64,000 nt of DNA from an uncultured Bacteroidales bacterium (GCA_945921355.1 CAMEKM010000002.1:40122-104121); one strand, 5' to 3'; counted from the first letter of the stretch, positions 1 through 10,877 are shown. A program made the numbers and translations. The notes: generated by a model not told the origin, from the sequence alone.

Positions 1-60
1 AGTCCCAACTACCTGACAGGACGCATGTTCAACTTGAAGATTGATGTGAAAATAAAGTAA
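1..60 (+). CDS. 3' end of a truncated gene, product unknown
   Basis: An open frame runs from base 1 to a TAA at 58-60 and gives 19 residues ending [10 protein letters not shown]. Alternating hydrophobic and polar residues at the extreme C-terminus resemble the closing strand of an outer-membrane beta-barrel such as a TonB-dependent receptor, but this is too short to assign. It precedes mutS by 17 bases in the same direction. A chance open frame cannot be excluded. Confidence 0.4.
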   Translation, partial: SPNYLTGRMFNLKIDVKIK

Positions 61-77
61 TTCTGTATTTAGTGAAT

Positions 78-2723
78 ATGGCAAAGATAGATACAACAGA
101 AACACCTATGATGCGACAGTTTCGCGAGATAAAGAACCAATACCCTGATGCGGTATTGCTATTTCGCTGTGGCGACTTCTACGAGACCTATGCTGAAGAT
201 GCTGTGCGCGCGAGCAAGATACTCAATATCACGCTCACCCATCGCAGCAACGGTGCAAGCAAAGAAGTCAAAGCATTGGAGATGGCTGGCTTCCCGTTCC
301 ATGCGCTCGACACCTATCTGCCTAAACTCGTTCGCGCAGGCTTACGCGTGGCTATTTGTGACCAATTAGAAGACCCTAAACTGACTAAGAAGCTCGTGAA
401 ACGCGGTGTAACTGAATTGGTTACGCCCGGTGTGAGTTATTCGGATACTACCCTACAACAAAAAGAGAATACATGGCTCGCTTGCGTGAATTTCGGGAAA
501 CGAGAAGTAGGTGTTTCGTTCTTGGACATCTCTACGGGCGAGTTCCTCGTTGCACAAGGCACAAGCGATTATATCGACAAACTGTTGGTGAACTTTGCGC
601 CTAAGGAGGTATTGTATTTGCGTGGAAAGAAGCAAGTGTTTGAAGCGGCTTTTGGTAGCAAATACTTCACTTTTGAGTTGGACGACTGGATGATGACCCA
701 CGATGCGGCAATGGATAGACTGACCAAACAGTTTCAGGTGCAAAACTTGAAGGGCTTTGGCGTGGAGCAATTGCCCGAAGGCGTGATAGCAGCAGGTGCA
801 ATTTTGCACTATCTCGATGCTACTCAACACTTACAGAATGGTCATATTCAGCATCTTAGCCGTATAGAAGAAGATAAGTTTGTATGGATGGATCGCTTTA
901 CCATTCGCAACCTGGAGCTACTAAGCGGACAGCGTGAGAACAGCACTACGCTCTACGATATTATTGACCGCACCACCACACCTATGGGTGGACGACTATT
1001 GCACCGCTGGTTGGCATTCCCGCTGAAGGATGTGCGTGCGATTCGCAACCGTCAGACAGTAGTAGAGTACTTATTCCGTCATCCTGAGGAGCGCGAGATT
1101 ATTCGTGAGAACTTAGAGCGTATTATGGATATGGAGCGTATCGTAGGTAAAATATCCACGGGCAGAATTTCTCCTCGCGAAATGGTGCAACTGAGTGTGG
1201 CACTACAGTGCATTGCGCCTATCAAGCAAATTTGTGAGAATGCGACTGATAATTCGTACTTGCACTTGCTCGGCGAACAACTCAGTCTATGCAGCGAGAT
1301 GTGCGAGAGAATCCAACGCGAGATTACTCCTGATCCGCCTGCCGTACAAGGTCGTCCTAACACCATCGCACGTGGCGTAAACACCGAGTTGGACGAACTG
1401 CGCGACATACAAGCGCACGGTAAAGAGCGACTTTTGCAAATCCAACAACAAGAGATAGAGGCTACGGGTATTCAGTCGCTAAAGATAGGATACAACAATG
1501 TGTTTGGCTATTATTTGGAGGTGCGCAACACCTACAAAGAGCAAGTGCCAGAAACATGGATTCGCAAGCAGACACTTGTCAATGCCGAGCGCTATATCAC
1601 ACAAGAACTCAAAGAATATGAGGACAAAATCCTCAATGCCGAAGGACAAGTTCAAATTATAGAGACACGCCTTTATACCGAACTGATGTTGGCATTGACC
1701 GAGTACGTACCACAAATGCAGATGGATGCCAATGTGGTAGCACAATTGGATTGCCTAATGGGTTTTGCGCGTGTGGCGGTGGAGAATAAGTATGTGTGTC
1801 CTGCTATCAATGATAGTCTGGTGATTGATATCCATCAAGGTCGCCATCCCGTAATCGAAAAGCAATTGCCGCTAGACGAAGAGTATGTGCCAAACGATGT
1901 GCTACTCGACAACAATGGGCAACAGATCATCATCATCACTGGTCCGAATATGGCGGGTAAGTCTGCCCTACTCCGTCAGACGGCACTCATTGTGCTGATG
2001 GCACAGATGGGTAGTTTCGTGCCTGCGGAAAGTGCGAGCATTGGTGTAGTGGACAAGATCTTCACGCGCGTAGGCGCAAGCGATAATATCTCATTAGGTG
2101 AGAGTACTTTTATGGTAGAGATGAACGAGGCAGCCAGTATCTTGAACAACCTCAGCGAGCGCAGTCTGGTGCTCTTCGACGAGTTGGGTCGTGGAACGAG
2201 TACCTACGATGGTATCTCTATAGCATGGGCAATTGTGGAGTATATCCACGAGCAAAAGGGGCATGCTAAAACTCTCTTTGCTACCCACTACCACGAGCTC
2301 AACGAGATGGAGGAGAGTTTCCAGCGCATACGCAACTACAATGTGTCGGTGCGTGAAGCGAATGGTAAAGTAATCTTCATGCGTAAATTGGTGCGTGGAG
2401 GCTCGGAGCACAGTTTTGGTATTCATGTGGCGAAATTAGCAGGTATGCCATCTTCGATTATCCAACGAGCGAATCAAATACTCTCTGACTTAGAGCAAGG
2501 AGCAAGGAACCAAGAAGCAGGATGCAATAGCCAAGAGAAGATTGGTGGTGGTAAAGCGCAAGTGAGTGCGCCCAGTGGCATGCAGCTGAGCTTCTTCCAA
2601 TTGGATGACCCTGTATTGGAACAAATACGCGATGAAGTCAAAACGTTAGATATAAACAACCTTACTCCACTTGAGGCATTGAACAAACTTAGTGAAATAA
2701 AGAAGTTAGTAGGCGGAAAATAA
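78..2723 (+). CDS. mutS: DNA mismatch repair protein MutS
   Basis: MutS recognises mismatches and small loops and recruits MutL. The 881-residue product has full family length. The N-terminal mismatch-reading motif is visible as GDFYE (F34, E36), followed by connector, lever and clamp regions. The ABC-type ATPase lies near residues 600-800, with Walker A GPNMAGKS near 621 and Walker [17 protein letters not shown] near 700. A GTG at 72 is in frame, but ATG at 78 fits the family start (MAKID). The C-terminal linker near residues 808-830 is low complexity and its DNA repeats the word gagcaag, like other repeat-derived inserts in this window. No promoter of the local consensus is visible upstream, so it may be read from the preceding gene. 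Confidence 0.97.
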   Translation: MAKIDTTETPMMRQFREIKNQYPDAVLLFRCGDFYETYAEDAVRASKILNITLTHRSNGASKEVKALEMAGFPFHALDTYLPKLVRAGLRVAICDQLEDPKLTKKLVKRGVTELVTPGVSYSDTTLQQKENTWLACVNFGKREVGVSFLDISTGEFLVAQGTSDYIDKLLVNFAPKEVLYLRGKKQVFEAAFGSKYFTFELDDWMMTHDAAMDRLTKQFQVQNLKGFGVEQLPEGVIAAGAILHYLDATQHLQNGHIQHLSRIEEDKFVWMDRFTIRNLELLSGQRENSTTLYDIIDRTTTPMGGRLLHRWLAFPLKDVRAIRNRQTVVEYLFRHPEEREIIRENLERIMDMERIVGKISTGRISPREMVQLSVALQCIAPIKQICENATDNSYLHLLGEQLSLCSEMCERIQREITPDPPAVQGRPNTIARGVNTELDELRDIQAHGKERLLQIQQQEIEATGIQSLKIGYNNVFGYYLEVRNTYKEQVPETWIRKQTLVNAERYITQELKEYEDKILNAEGQVQIIETRLYTELMLALTEYVPQMQMDANVVAQLDCLMGFARVAVENKYVCPAINDSLVIDIHQGRHPVIEKQLPLDEEYVPNDVLLDNNGQQIIIITGPNMAGKSALLRQTALIVLMAQMGSFVPAESASIGVVDKIFTRVGASDNISLGESTFMVEMNEAASILNNLSERSLVLFDELGRGTSTYDGISIAWAIVEYIHEQKGHAKTLFATHYHELNEMEESFQRIRNYNVSVREANGKVIFMRKLVRGGSEHSFGIHVAKLAGMPSSIIQRANQILSDLEQGARNQEAGCNSQEKIGGGKAQVSAPSGMQLSFFQLDDPVLEQIRDEVKTLDINNLTPLEALNKLSEIKKLVGGK

Positions 2724-2761
2724 CGGTTTATTAAGAAAATATATTCTTTTTTTAAGAATTT

Positions 2762-2793
2762 TTTGGTCGGTTCGAAAAAAAAGTATAACTTTG
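2762..2793 (+). promoter_or_regulatory. Bacteroidetes-type promoter for the small lipoprotein gene
   Basis: TTTG at 2762-2765, a 20-base spacer containing an A-tract, then TAACTTTG at 2786-2793 followed by C. This matches the Bacteroidetes sigma-ABfr consensus TTTG-N19-21-TAnnTTTG. The gene starts 39 bases downstream. Confidence 0.8.
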
Positions 2794-2832
2794 CATTGTA
2801 AATAATTTATTAATCACTAACATATCAAAACA

Positions 2833-3138
2833 ATGAAAAAAATCGTTATTGCACTTGCGTGCGTATTTGCGCTTGGGTTGACAAGTTGCCAAAAAAATGT
2901 GATGGATGTAGATCCAAGTAAATTGGATGACACTACAATGGCTTGTTGGATGTATACTCTTTCAAGTACAAAGGGTGAAAACACAGTCTATGTATGGGGT
3001 ACAGAAAAGCATTTAGTAGAGATTGTACAAGCAGAAGTAAAAATTGCACAATTAGTTGACAACAATGCTAGTGCCACCTACAAAAAGACATCACATTCTA
3101 CAGCAGATACATGCTTGGATATGAACACAGAGAAATAA
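2833..3138 (+). CDS. small putative lipoprotein
   Basis: The 101-residue product starts with a lipoprotein signal peptide (MKKIVIALACVFALGLTSC), with the lipobox cysteine at residue 19 after LTS. The mature part, about 80 residues, is soluble and contains no domain I recognise. It has its own promoter (2762-2793) and a strong terminator (3154-3192), so it is probably monocistronic. It is likely anchored in the outer or inner membrane facing the periplasm; function unknown. Confidence 0.75.
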   Translation: MKKIVIALACVFALGLTSCQKNVMDVDPSKLDDTTMACWMYTLSSTKGENTVYVWGTEKHLVEIVQAEVKIAQLVDNNASATYKKTSHSTADTCLDMNTEK

Positions 3139-3153
3139 TAAACAATTAGAACT

Positions 3154-3192
3154 AAGAGAGAGAGAGAAGGCGCTGCCTTCTCTCTCTCTTTT
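3154..3192. terminator. bidirectional intrinsic terminator
   Basis: A 15-bp near-perfect stem made of AG/CT dinucleotides with apical GAAGG/CCTTC and loop CGCTG, followed by TTTT on the + strand and preceded by AA on the other. It lies between the convergent lipoprotein gene (+) and MsbA-like gene (-) and can serve both. Confidence 0.8.
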
Positions 3193-3194
3193 AG

Positions 3195-5036
3195 TTAATT
3201 AGCTTGCTGCATATCAATGAGTTTACGGTAGTAACCGTCAATTGCATACAGTTCATCATGCGTGCCTCGCTCCACGATTTGTCCCTCATGCAGCACACAA
3301 ATCAAGTCGGCATTGCGGATTGTACTCAAGCGGTGAGCCACTACTAAGGTAGTACGGTCTTTCATCAGGTTTTCCAATGCCTCTTGTACGAGTTTCTCGG
3401 ATTCGGTATCCAAAGCTGAGGTAGCTTCATCCAAGATGAGGATAGGTGGATTTTTGAGAATAGCTCTGGCAATCGAAATGCGCTGGCGTTGTCCTCCACT
3501 GAGGCGCGAACCACGATCGCCAATAGTGGTTTGATATTGGTCAGGCGTAGCCATGATAAAGTCATCTGCATTGGCAATACGCGCCGCCTGCCGCACCTCC
3601 TCCATAGTGGCCGATTCTACACCGAAAGTGATATTATTATAAAAGGTGTCATTGAAAAGAATGGCCTCTTGATTTACATTACCCATAAGCGCACGGAGGT
3701 CATATGTTTTCACATCTCGGATGTCCACTCCATCAATGGTAATACGTCCTGCAGTGGTATCATAGAAACGAGGTAGCAGGTCCGCCATCGTAGTCTTACC
3801 ACTACCCGACTGACCCACCAAAGCTATTGTTTGCCCCTTGCGGATATCCAAATTTATATGCTGAAGTACGGGGCGATCAGCTTGATAGGAGAAGCAGACA
3901 TCCTCATAGCGAATAACCGACTGAAAATCTGATATTTGCTTTGGATTTTCCGCAATGCGGATATTACTCTCAGTATTCAGTATCTTATCTATTCGCTCCA
4001 GCGACGCCATACCACGGCGGATGCCATAAGTGGCTTTACTGAGGTCCTTGGCAGGATTGATGATCGAATAGAAAATAACCAGATAGTAAATGAATGTGGC
4101 CGCATCTATAGACGAATGGTCACCCAATATGAGTGTACCACCAAACCATAACAGTATGGCAATGAGTGCCGTACCAAAGAACTCCGATACGGGGTGTGCC
4201 AGATAGTAGCGACGATTGATTCGGTTGAACGTAGCGCGAGTGGCATTGATGAGCTGCAAGAAACGCACCGTCAGTTTGCTCTCTGCATTGAATGCTTTTA
4301 CCACACGCAATCCACCTAAGGTCTCATCTATCTGGGTCAGAATCTCTGCATTCTGCTCTTGTCCTTTGGTAGAAGCTCGTTTGAGTGAACGACCAATACG
4401 ACCAATCAATAATCCTGCAATAGGCAACAGTACTAATACAAACAGTGTAAGTTGCCACGAGATAGTAAATAGCGTGATGAGATAGACTATAATCATGATT
4501 GGATCTTTGAATAGCATGTCCAGCGTGGACATGATACTCGCCTCTACCTCATTGACATCGTTGGTCATACGCGACATGACATCGCCCTTGCGCTCTTCAG
4601 TGAAGAAACCGATTGGCAGACTAACCACTTTCTTGTAGAGTTGTGCACGCAAGTCGCGCAACACGCCTGTACGTATGGGTACCATGAAATAATTGGCAAG
4701 CCAAGCCGTGAGGCACTTAAATCCAGTAAGAAGCACTAAACAACCACCCAAAAGCAACAATACGGTTTGTGCTCCCTGGGTATCAATCAAGGTTTGAAGA
4801 TAGTAGTATAGGTTGTCCTTCAAGATGTTAAGTATCTCCTTTAGATTAGCGGCTTCCGCCAAAGGGGTGTAAGTGATAGTACTCTCAGACAAACCGAATA
4901 AGATCTGCAAAACAGGAATGATAGTGGCAAACGAGAAAAGCGACAATATCGTGGATAGGATATTGAAGAATAAGTTTGCAACAACCTGCCAACGATATGG
5001 CGGAACAAAACGCCTTAAGAGAGAGAGAATATGCAT
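3195..5036 (-). CDS. MsbA-like ABC exporter (lipid A/lipid flippase type)
   Basis: A 613-residue fused half-transporter. Membrane segments occupy about residues 15-330 (ABC_membrane type). The nucleotide-binding domain has Walker A GQSGSGKTT at 408-416, signature LSGGQ at 513-517 and Walker B ILILDEATSALD at 532-543, then the H-loop in VVAHRLSTI. This is the MsbA/exporter architecture, which flips lipid A-core or related lipids across the inner membrane using ATP. It follows lpxK by 31 bases, the gene pair typical of lipid A export, which supports an MsbA role, but sequence alone does not exclude another lipid or drug substrate. Confidence 0.88.
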   Translation of the reverse strand: MHILSLLRRFVPPYRWQVVANLFFNILSTILSLFSFATIIPVLQILFGLSESTITYTPLAEAANLKEILNILKDNLYYYLQTLIDTQGAQTVLLLLGGCLVLLTGFKCLTAWLANYFMVPIRTGVLRDLRAQLYKKVVSLPIGFFTEERKGDVMSRMTNDVNEVEASIMSTLDMLFKDPIMIIVYLITLFTISWQLTLFVLVLLPIAGLLIGRIGRSLKRASTKGQEQNAEILTQIDETLGGLRVVKAFNAESKLTVRFLQLINATRATFNRINRRYYLAHPVSEFFGTALIAILLWFGGTLILGDHSSIDAATFIYYLVIFYSIINPAKDLSKATYGIRRGMASLERIDKILNTESNIRIAENPKQISDFQSVIRYEDVCFSYQADRPVLQHINLDIRKGQTIALVGQSGSGKTTMADLLPRFYDTTAGRITIDGVDIRDVKTYDLRALMGNVNQEAILFNDTFYNNITFGVESATMEEVRQAARIANADDFIMATPDQYQTTIGDRGSRLSGGQRQRISIARAILKNPPILILDEATSALDTESEKLVQEALENLMKDRTTLVVAHRLSTIRNADLICVLHEGQIVERGTHDELYAIDGYYRKLIDMQQAN

Positions 5037-5067
5037 GATTAGTTGACAATTGACATTTTACAGTTGA

Positions 5068-6084
5068 CTATTTGCGGTTATTTTCACTGACATAGAGCAG
5101 GATTTGGCGATTAAATGCTTCTTGGTCATTGCCTAAATCCGTTTGAATAGCGATGACCTGCAACTTCTCACCCAACACCTCTACCAAAGGTGTTTGCAGC
5201 ATACGCATATAATCTTTTTCGGTGGTTACCACACATTCATATTGATTCGCACGTTGTATGATTTGTGCAATATCTTGCTTGTTAAACGCGTGGTGATCAG
5301 GGAATGCGAGCAATTGCGTACATGGATATTGCTGTTGCATATATTCCAGTAGCGGAGCGGGATTAGCAATACCAGTCACCAACAACGGTGTAGCTGATAA
5401 TTGCAACGGAACATATTTAATGGACGAATAATACAGCTGTTGATACGACGCCAATTGCAAACTATTACTCACAATACGCCTTTCAATGGCTTGCATCTTA
5501 GATGGACATTTGGTAACTACCACCGCATTAGCACGCACACTCTCAGCAGGCAAATCACGCAAAGTCCCCCATGGTAGCATATGGTCATGCACATAGAGTT
5601 TATTGTATGATGTGAGCAAGATATAGAATCCCGCTTTCAATCTACGGTGTTGATAAGCATCATCCAATATGACACACTGCAAGTCTGGAATAATCTGTTG
5701 CAAATGCTTGATACCCAACACTCTGTCGGCACATACTGCCACTGGAACATCGGGGAAATGCATATGAATCAGCATTGGTTCATCGCCAATGGTTTGTGCC
5801 GTATCTTCTGCGTTAGCCAGACGAAAGCCATGCGTTTTTCTTCCGTAGCCACGCGACAGTACAGCCACCTTATATTTAGGAGCCAATAGCCGAATGAGGT
5901 ATTCCGTCATTGGCGTTTTTCCTGTACCGCCAACTGCCAAGTTACCAATCGAAATCGTTGGTACACTGACGGTATATGACGGTAGCACATGATCATCGTA
6001 CAACACATTGCGCACCCACACTCCCAGCGCATAAAGCCAGGAGATGGGTATTGCACAATATTTCAAGAATTGAAGTGTGGTCAA
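5068..6084 (-). CDS. lpxK: tetraacyldisaccharide 4'-kinase LpxK
   Basis: LpxK phosphorylates the 4' position of the lipid A disaccharide using ATP at the inner-membrane cytosolic face. The 338-residue product has the family length and the characteristic P-loop region SIGNLAVGGTGKTP around residues 45-58, an N-terminal hydrophobic segment near 5-28, and downstream LSRGYGR and GDEP motifs. It lies 17 bases after sppA and 31 bases before the MsbA-like exporter. The 31-base spacer before the exporter contains repeats of the word GTTGAC. Confidence 0.93.
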   Translation of the reverse strand: MTTLQFLKYCAIPISWLYALGVWVRNVLYDDHVLPSYTVSVPTISIGNLAVGGTGKTPMTEYLIRLLAPKYKVAVLSRGYGRKTHGFRLANAEDTAQTIGDEPMLIHMHFPDVPVAVCADRVLGIKHLQQIIPDLQCVILDDAYQHRRLKAGFYILLTSYNKLYVHDHMLPWGTLRDLPAESVRANAVVVTKCPSKMQAIERRIVSNSLQLASYQQLYYSSIKYVPLQLSATPLLVTGIANPAPLLEYMQQQYPCTQLLAFPDHHAFNKQDIAQIIQRANQYECVVTTEKDYMRMLQTPLVEVLGEKLQVIAIQTDLGNDQEAFNRQILLYVSENNRK

Positions 6085-6101
6085 TGTCTGAGCAATTCGT
6101 A

Positions 6102-7850
6102 TTATTGTATTGTCACTTCAGGCATCAATGCCATAATACGTGGTTTGGCTGCAAACTCACGTACCTTGATCACGAGGCGTTCCTCTGGTGTAGTGGGGTC
6201 AAACATTTTGATAAGTTCCTCAAATGGGTCGGTCTTCTCTGGATAGGTAGCCAATTGATACTCACCCAATTCTGCCAATTCCACTGCTTTTGCAATAGCA
6301 TCATTGATATTACCCAGACTATCCACTAAACCAATCTCCAGTGCATCTTTGCCAAGCCATACTCTACCCTCGCCAATCTGCTTAATCTCATCTTGCGCCA
6401 TTCCGCGACCATCAGCACAACGACGAGTAAAGAGGTCATAACCACGCTCTACCATGTTTTGCATAAGAGCAGTCTCTTGAGGATTCATGCCTCTATAGAT
6501 AGCATTGACGTTCAAGGCGGAATGTTTGTTGGTGGATACACCATCAATATCCAGACCTATTTTCTCACGGAGTTTGCTGATATTAGGTACTGTACCGAAG
6601 ATACCTATTGAACCAGTCAATGTAGTTGGCTCGGCATAGATATAATCGGCGTTGCAAGAGATATAATAGCCACCCGATGCAGCATAATCGCCCATAGAAA
6701 CGACAACAGGAACACCCTTGTCTTGCAACATCTTCATCGCATGCCAAATCTGCTCACTCGCATCTGCACTACCACCAGGACTATTGACACGGAAAACTAC
6801 TGCTTTTACATCGTCGTCCTTATAAATCTTCTTGATGGTTTTCAATATCTTACCTTCCACAATACCATCTGTACCTTCATCCGAAATCGCACCTTCTGCA
6901 TAGAGTACTGCCACTTTGTCCTTCGCCTTATTCTCACTACGCTCTACATTGGTCATCTGGCTGTTAGAGAGTTGCTTATAGTCTTTGGTACCTGCATAGG
7001 TGCGCAAGATAGAATCCATCTCTTGGATATACACTAATGAGTCCACAAAGTTATAGGTGAGGTATTTCTCTTGTGGTTGCAGAGACATGCACTCATCGGC
7101 ATATGCGTGCAATTGCTCCGTAGCGATTTGGCGACTTTGTCCGACTGCCATTTTCATCTCACTCCAGATACCACCCAGATATTGCTCGGTTTGTTTGCGG
7201 TCAGCCTCTGACATGGAGGTGCGGAAGTATGGCTCAACAGCTGACTTGAATGTGCCGACCTTCAGTATCTGCATCTCAATACCGATCTTCTCAAACAAAC
7301 GAGTATAATACTCTTTTTGTGCGCTCAAGCCGTCCCATGCCAACGAACCCACTGGATTGAAGAACATCTTATCTGCCACCGAAGCAATATAGTAGTTGGT
7401 CTGCGTGTATGAATCGGAATACGCAATCACAAACTTACCCGACTGCTTGAAATCAAGGAGTGCATCACGAAGTGCCTTAGCCGAAGCAGGACCGGCAGAA
7501 AGCATACCACCTTTTAGATAAATACCCAAAACTTTGTCGTTGTCTTTCGCCAGAGCGATATTGCTCAGCAAGTCATTTAGTCCTACTGTTGTCATTGATT
7601 GACCATACATCTCTGCGAAGAGCGCATCAAAAGGATTCTCTTCTGCCACTTGTTCCACCAACGTTCCGTTCAAGTCAATGCGGTAAATGGTGTTTTCCTC
7701 CAATACGGTTTTTGGCGTGGACATCATATCGCCCATCATCCAACCTAATAGGAAGCATATTCCAAAATAAACTGCGATACCAATAAGGGTCTTGCCTAAG
7801 CAACCCATTTTCTTACGAGGTTCTCCCTCTTTTTTTACAAAAATTGCCAT
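6102..7850 (-). CDS. sppA: signal peptide peptidase SppA, 67K type
   Basis: SppA is a membrane-anchored serine protease with a Ser/Lys dyad that degrades cleaved signal peptides. The 582-residue product has one transmembrane anchor (about 21-39) and the two tandem crotonase-like halves of the long form. The predicted general base is Lys161 in the first half (SVADKMFF), and the nucleophile is Ser392 in GDYAASGGYY in the second half, by alignment to the E. coli enzyme. It is followed closely by lpxK. The 118-base gap upstream contains a triple 11-bp repeat. Confidence 0.95.
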   Translation of the reverse strand: MAIFVKKEGEPRKKMGCLGKTLIGIAVYFGICFLLGWMMGDMMSTPKTVLEENTIYRIDLNGTLVEQVAEENPFDALFAEMYGQSMTTVGLNDLLSNIALAKDNDKVLGIYLKGGMLSAGPASAKALRDALLDFKQSGKFVIAYSDSYTQTNYYIASVADKMFFNPVGSLAWDGLSAQKEYYTRLFEKIGIEMQILKVGTFKSAVEPYFRTSMSEADRKQTEQYLGGIWSEMKMAVGQSRQIATEQLHAYADECMSLQPQEKYLTYNFVDSLVYIQEMDSILRTYAGTKDYKQLSNSQMTNVERSENKAKDKVAVLYAEGAISDEGTDGIVEGKILKTIKKIYKDDDVKAVVFRVNSPGGSADASEQIWHAMKMLQDKGVPVVVSMGDYAASGGYYISCNADYIYAEPTTLTGSIGIFGTVPNISKLREKIGLDIDGVSTNKHSALNVNAIYRGMNPQETALMQNMVERGYDLFTRRCADGRGMAQDEIKQIGEGRVWLGKDALEIGLVDSLGNINDAIAKAVELAELGEYQLATYPEKTDPFEELIKMFDPTTPEERLVIKVREFAAKPRIMALMPEVTIQ

Positions 7851-7898
7851 TGTTTTATTATATTTAAAAGTTGATAATCTCTTAGTATAGCCTTCTCT

Positions 7899-7931
7899 CG
7901 TTGCCGTGTCGTTGCCGTGTCGTTGCCGTGT
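7899..7931. repeat. three exact tandem copies of an 11-bp word
   Basis: CGTTGCCGTGT occurs at 7899-7909, 7910-7920 and 7921-7931, between rnhB and sppA. No gene overlaps it. Confidence 0.9.
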
Positions 7932-7968
7932 TTATATCGTAATTGACAAGTAACAAACAAGAGATATC

Positions 7969-8589
7969 TTACTTATACAACTTAAACGTCTTGCGATGAT
8001 AGGGCGTAATACCATACTTCCGAATAGCCTCGTAGTGCGCTTTGGTGGGATAGCCCATGTTGGTATCCCAATGATACTGAGGATATTGCTCATGCAAACG
8101 AAGCATATATTCATCACGATAAGTCTTGGCGAGTACGCTTGCTGCCGCTATTGACAAGTACTTTCCATCTCCTTTTACCACCGTACGTGCGGGTATCTCC
8201 ATCACTTCTCCTTCAGGAATATATGGTTTCCACTTATTGCCATCCACGATGATATGCTGAGGTCTAATTGTCAGGCGGTCTAATGCTCGTTGCATGCCCA
8301 ATATCGATGCTTTGAGTATGTTAATTTGGTCGATTTCTTCTGCTGTCACTTCCACCACTGCCCACGCCATGGCATATTGTTCTATCAATGGTCGCAACGT
8401 CAATCGCTCTTTCTCAGTCAGTTGCTTGCTATCATTCAGCATCTCCAGCCATTGGCGATGTTCTTCTTTCCCCAACAGTTGAGGGTCAAATATCACCGCT
8501 GCTGCGAACACACTTCCAGCCAATGGTCCTCGCCCAGCTTCATCGCAGCCTGCTTCTATGACATCCTCTATGCAAAATGCTTTCAACAT
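7969..8589 (-). CDS. rnhB: ribonuclease HII
   Basis: RNase HII cleaves the RNA strand of RNA-DNA hybrids and initiates removal of single ribonucleotides from DNA. The 206-residue product has the diagnostic N-terminal motif AGCDEAGRGPLAGSV with metal ligands Asp16 and Glu17, a central VDGNKW motif carrying the third acidic residue and the family C-terminus (YPTKAHYEAIRKYG, then HRKTF). It starts 9 bases after the TamL-like gene and is likely co-transcribed with it. Confidence 0.96.
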   Translation of the reverse strand: MLKAFCIEDVIEAGCDEAGRGPLAGSVFAAAVIFDPQLLGKEEHRQWLEMLNDSKQLTEKERLTLRPLIEQYAMAWAVVEVTAEEIDQINILKASILGMQRALDRLTIRPQHIIVDGNKWKPYIPEGEVMEIPARTVVKGDGKYLSIAAASVLAKTYRDEYMLRLHEQYPQYHWDTNMGYPTKAHYEAIRKYGITPYHRKTFKLYK

Positions 8590-8598
8590 TTTCTTCTA

Positions 8599-10854
8599 TT
8601 AGAATGGATAACCGATAGCAAAATGGAATGCCATATCATCCGCCCAATTCAGTCCGTTTGGTACAGTACGCCACTGTTTGCCTGAGCCATCGTAGCGCAA
8701 AGCGGGGTCATATAGCTTCACACCAAAGTCCACTCGGAAGATAAAGAAGGAGAAGTCTAATCTTAGTCCCACGCCATATGCCAAGGCGATCTGCTTATAG
8801 AACTCACTGAAGCGGAAAACGCCATTAGGCTGTGCTTCGTAGTCAAAAATTGTCCATATATTTCCCGCATCAAAGAACGCAGCCAATTCAATGAACGACC
8901 ATACTTTTGCGCGATACTCCATATTCAAATTCAAGCGTACATCCCCAGCTTGGTTGTTGAAGTCAATCAACTTGCCATTACCCTTATATCCTCCAGGTCC
9001 CAATGTACGAGCAGACCAACCACGCACGCTATTGGCGCCCCCTGCAAAATAGCGTTTCTCAAATGGTATCGTCTGCGAATTGCCATAAGGCACCGCCACT
9101 CCCACATCGGCATGAAAGACTAAGCGCTGCCCTGGGTATAGCAATTGATTGTATGTCACCGCCAAATCGGCTTTCGCAAATTGCGAAAACTGCGTATTGA
9201 ACAGCATATAGTTTCCCGATACCGAATCAATCGCAAACTTACAAGGTTTAGCCAGTCCACGAAGCAGGTTGCCCGCCGTTTCGATATTGTAATAGATATT
9301 CCAATAGGAGCGATGTGGGTTTCGTGCTTGATAGTTCGTATAGTTACCAGAATACCCAATTCCTACGATAAAGTGGTTTTCATAGGAGTATTTCAATATA
9401 TTGGTCGATTGCAAGAACTGTTCGCGGAACGCATCGCTTATCCAAGGCAGATAGACATAACTGATATCCACAAATCGGAATTGATGATTCAGTCCTATAC
9501 GTGGTTGTTTGATTTGATATTGTAGCCCTGCTCCAAAGATGCTACGTGTATATTCATCGGGGCGATTTTGGAAGTTATAGTTCAGATTGACCGCCACGGA
9601 TGATGGCCATTTCAGTTCGGCAGCTGCTTTGGCTTCTATGGCTCGTCCTCCGTTTTGTCGCCATTCATAGCTCGCTCGTCCATCCACCGAAAACTCTTCT
9701 GCTCCATGAGCCAAGTTGCGACTCACGTACCCCACTCCTGCTGCAATTCCCCAATCTCCTGCCGAATATGTCCCCTCTATCTCAGCCGATACAGAATTCA
9801 GTTTTCCTCGCGATAATACGATATGGCAATCCAACTCATTGGCAGAAATCTGTTCAAAACTGATATCCACGTATTTGATAGGTGCCAATTGATTAAATCG
9901 AGTATAAGCCCGCTCCACAGCCCGTTCATTGTACATCGCCCCTGGTTCAATGGGGCAATGTCTCACTAACACTTTATCCCGAAGCAATTTCTTTCCTACC
10001 CATGTGAACACATAGCCATCTGCTGAAGATGTAAACATCTTTTCATTCTCGGGCACTCTGGCAGGGTCGTAGTCTAAATGAAAGTGCACATGCGCAATAT
10101 GGTATTTACGGAATACCTTCTCTTTATATTCCTCACTCTGATGCTGCAAATAGTCTTGTAGTCTCATGGTGACGTCTATTTGCTTACGTCCCCTCGTACT
10201 ATCCGCATCATAGCACAATAGTTCTTGATCAAAATAGAAATACCCTCTTCGGCGCATGGCACTCGCCACTCGCTGTCGTTCCTGATTCAGCACTTCGGCA
10301 TCAAACTGGCTGCCGCCTGTTATCAATCGGCGTTGGTTATTGGCAATAGCTGCCAATTCGTTGTGTTCCAACTTCACATTGTATTGCCCTATCATATAGG
10401 GTTCATTGGCTGTCACGTGGTACACCAAATTGATTTTGCGTTGTTTCACCGTCATGGTGGTATCAATCTCCGCGTTGAAGTAGCCTTTGTTTTGCATTGC
10501 CCGTTGCAATTGTGCCTGACTGGCATCGGTCAGTTCGGAGGAAAAAATCACGGGTGGTTCCCCTATCTTGCGTGCATTTTTGCTTGTCCATTTGGTGGTA
10601 TCTTCCGAGGCGGTGTTGTAGATATCCAGTTGTAATTTCCAAAATCCCAGAATCTCCGTATTTTGTTTCTGTTGCACGTATTTCATGAGGTCGGAAGGTG
10701 GTATATTTTTGTTGTCTTCCACTTTGACTTTGACGTCATTAAGCAGCAGTTGCCCTTGTGGCACAAACTTAGTTGTATTGCATGATAGCATGCAACACGC
10801 ATACAATAGCACTACCCATGTTTTCGATGTCATATGTCCTTTCCAGATGCTCAT
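8599..10854 (-). CDS. TamA/BamA-family outer-membrane lipoprotein (TamL-like)
   Basis: An Omp85-superfamily protein with an N-terminal lipoprotein signal (cysteine in CCMLSC), POTRA-like repeats over about residues 30-330 and a C-terminal 16-strand barrel ending in the aromatic motif HFAIGYPF. The conserved surrogate of the VRGF/Y loop is seen as SVRGWS, with GGANS upstream. Lipid-anchored TamA homologues of this layout are typical of Bacteroidetes. It probably inserts or assembles outer-membrane proteins or envelope polymers. I took ATG at 10854, just after the upstream stop at 10878; ATG at 10833, preceded by GGAAAGGAC, is an equally good start. Confidence 0.85.
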   Translation of the reverse strand: MSIWKGHMTSKTWVVLLYACCMLSCNTTKFVPQGQLLLNDVKVKVEDNKNIPPSDLMKYVQQKQNTEILGFWKLQLDIYNTASEDTTKWTSKNARKIGEPPVIFSSELTDASQAQLQRAMQNKGYFNAEIDTTMTVKQRKINLVYHVTANEPYMIGQYNVKLEHNELAAIANNQRRLITGGSQFDAEVLNQERQRVASAMRRRGYFYFDQELLCYDADSTRGRKQIDVTMRLQDYLQHQSEEYKEKVFRKYHIAHVHFHLDYDPARVPENEKMFTSSADGYVFTWVGKKLLRDKVLVRHCPIEPGAMYNERAVERAYTRFNQLAPIKYVDISFEQISANELDCHIVLSRGKLNSVSAEIEGTYSAGDWGIAAGVGYVSRNLAHGAEEFSVDGRASYEWRQNGGRAIEAKAAAELKWPSSVAVNLNYNFQNRPDEYTRSIFGAGLQYQIKQPRIGLNHQFRFVDISYVYLPWISDAFREQFLQSTNILKYSYENHFIVGIGYSGNYTNYQARNPHRSYWNIYYNIETAGNLLRGLAKPCKFAIDSVSGNYMLFNTQFSQFAKADLAVTYNQLLYPGQRLVFHADVGVAVPYGNSQTIPFEKRYFAGGANSVRGWSARTLGPGGYKGNGKLIDFNNQAGDVRLNLNMEYRAKVWSFIELAAFFDAGNIWTIFDYEAQPNGVFRFSEFYKQIALAYGVGLRLDFSFFIFRVDFGVKLYDPALRYDGSGKQWRTVPNGLNWADDMAFHFAIGYPF

Positions 10855-10877
10855 AATAAATCCATCTATAAGAAACG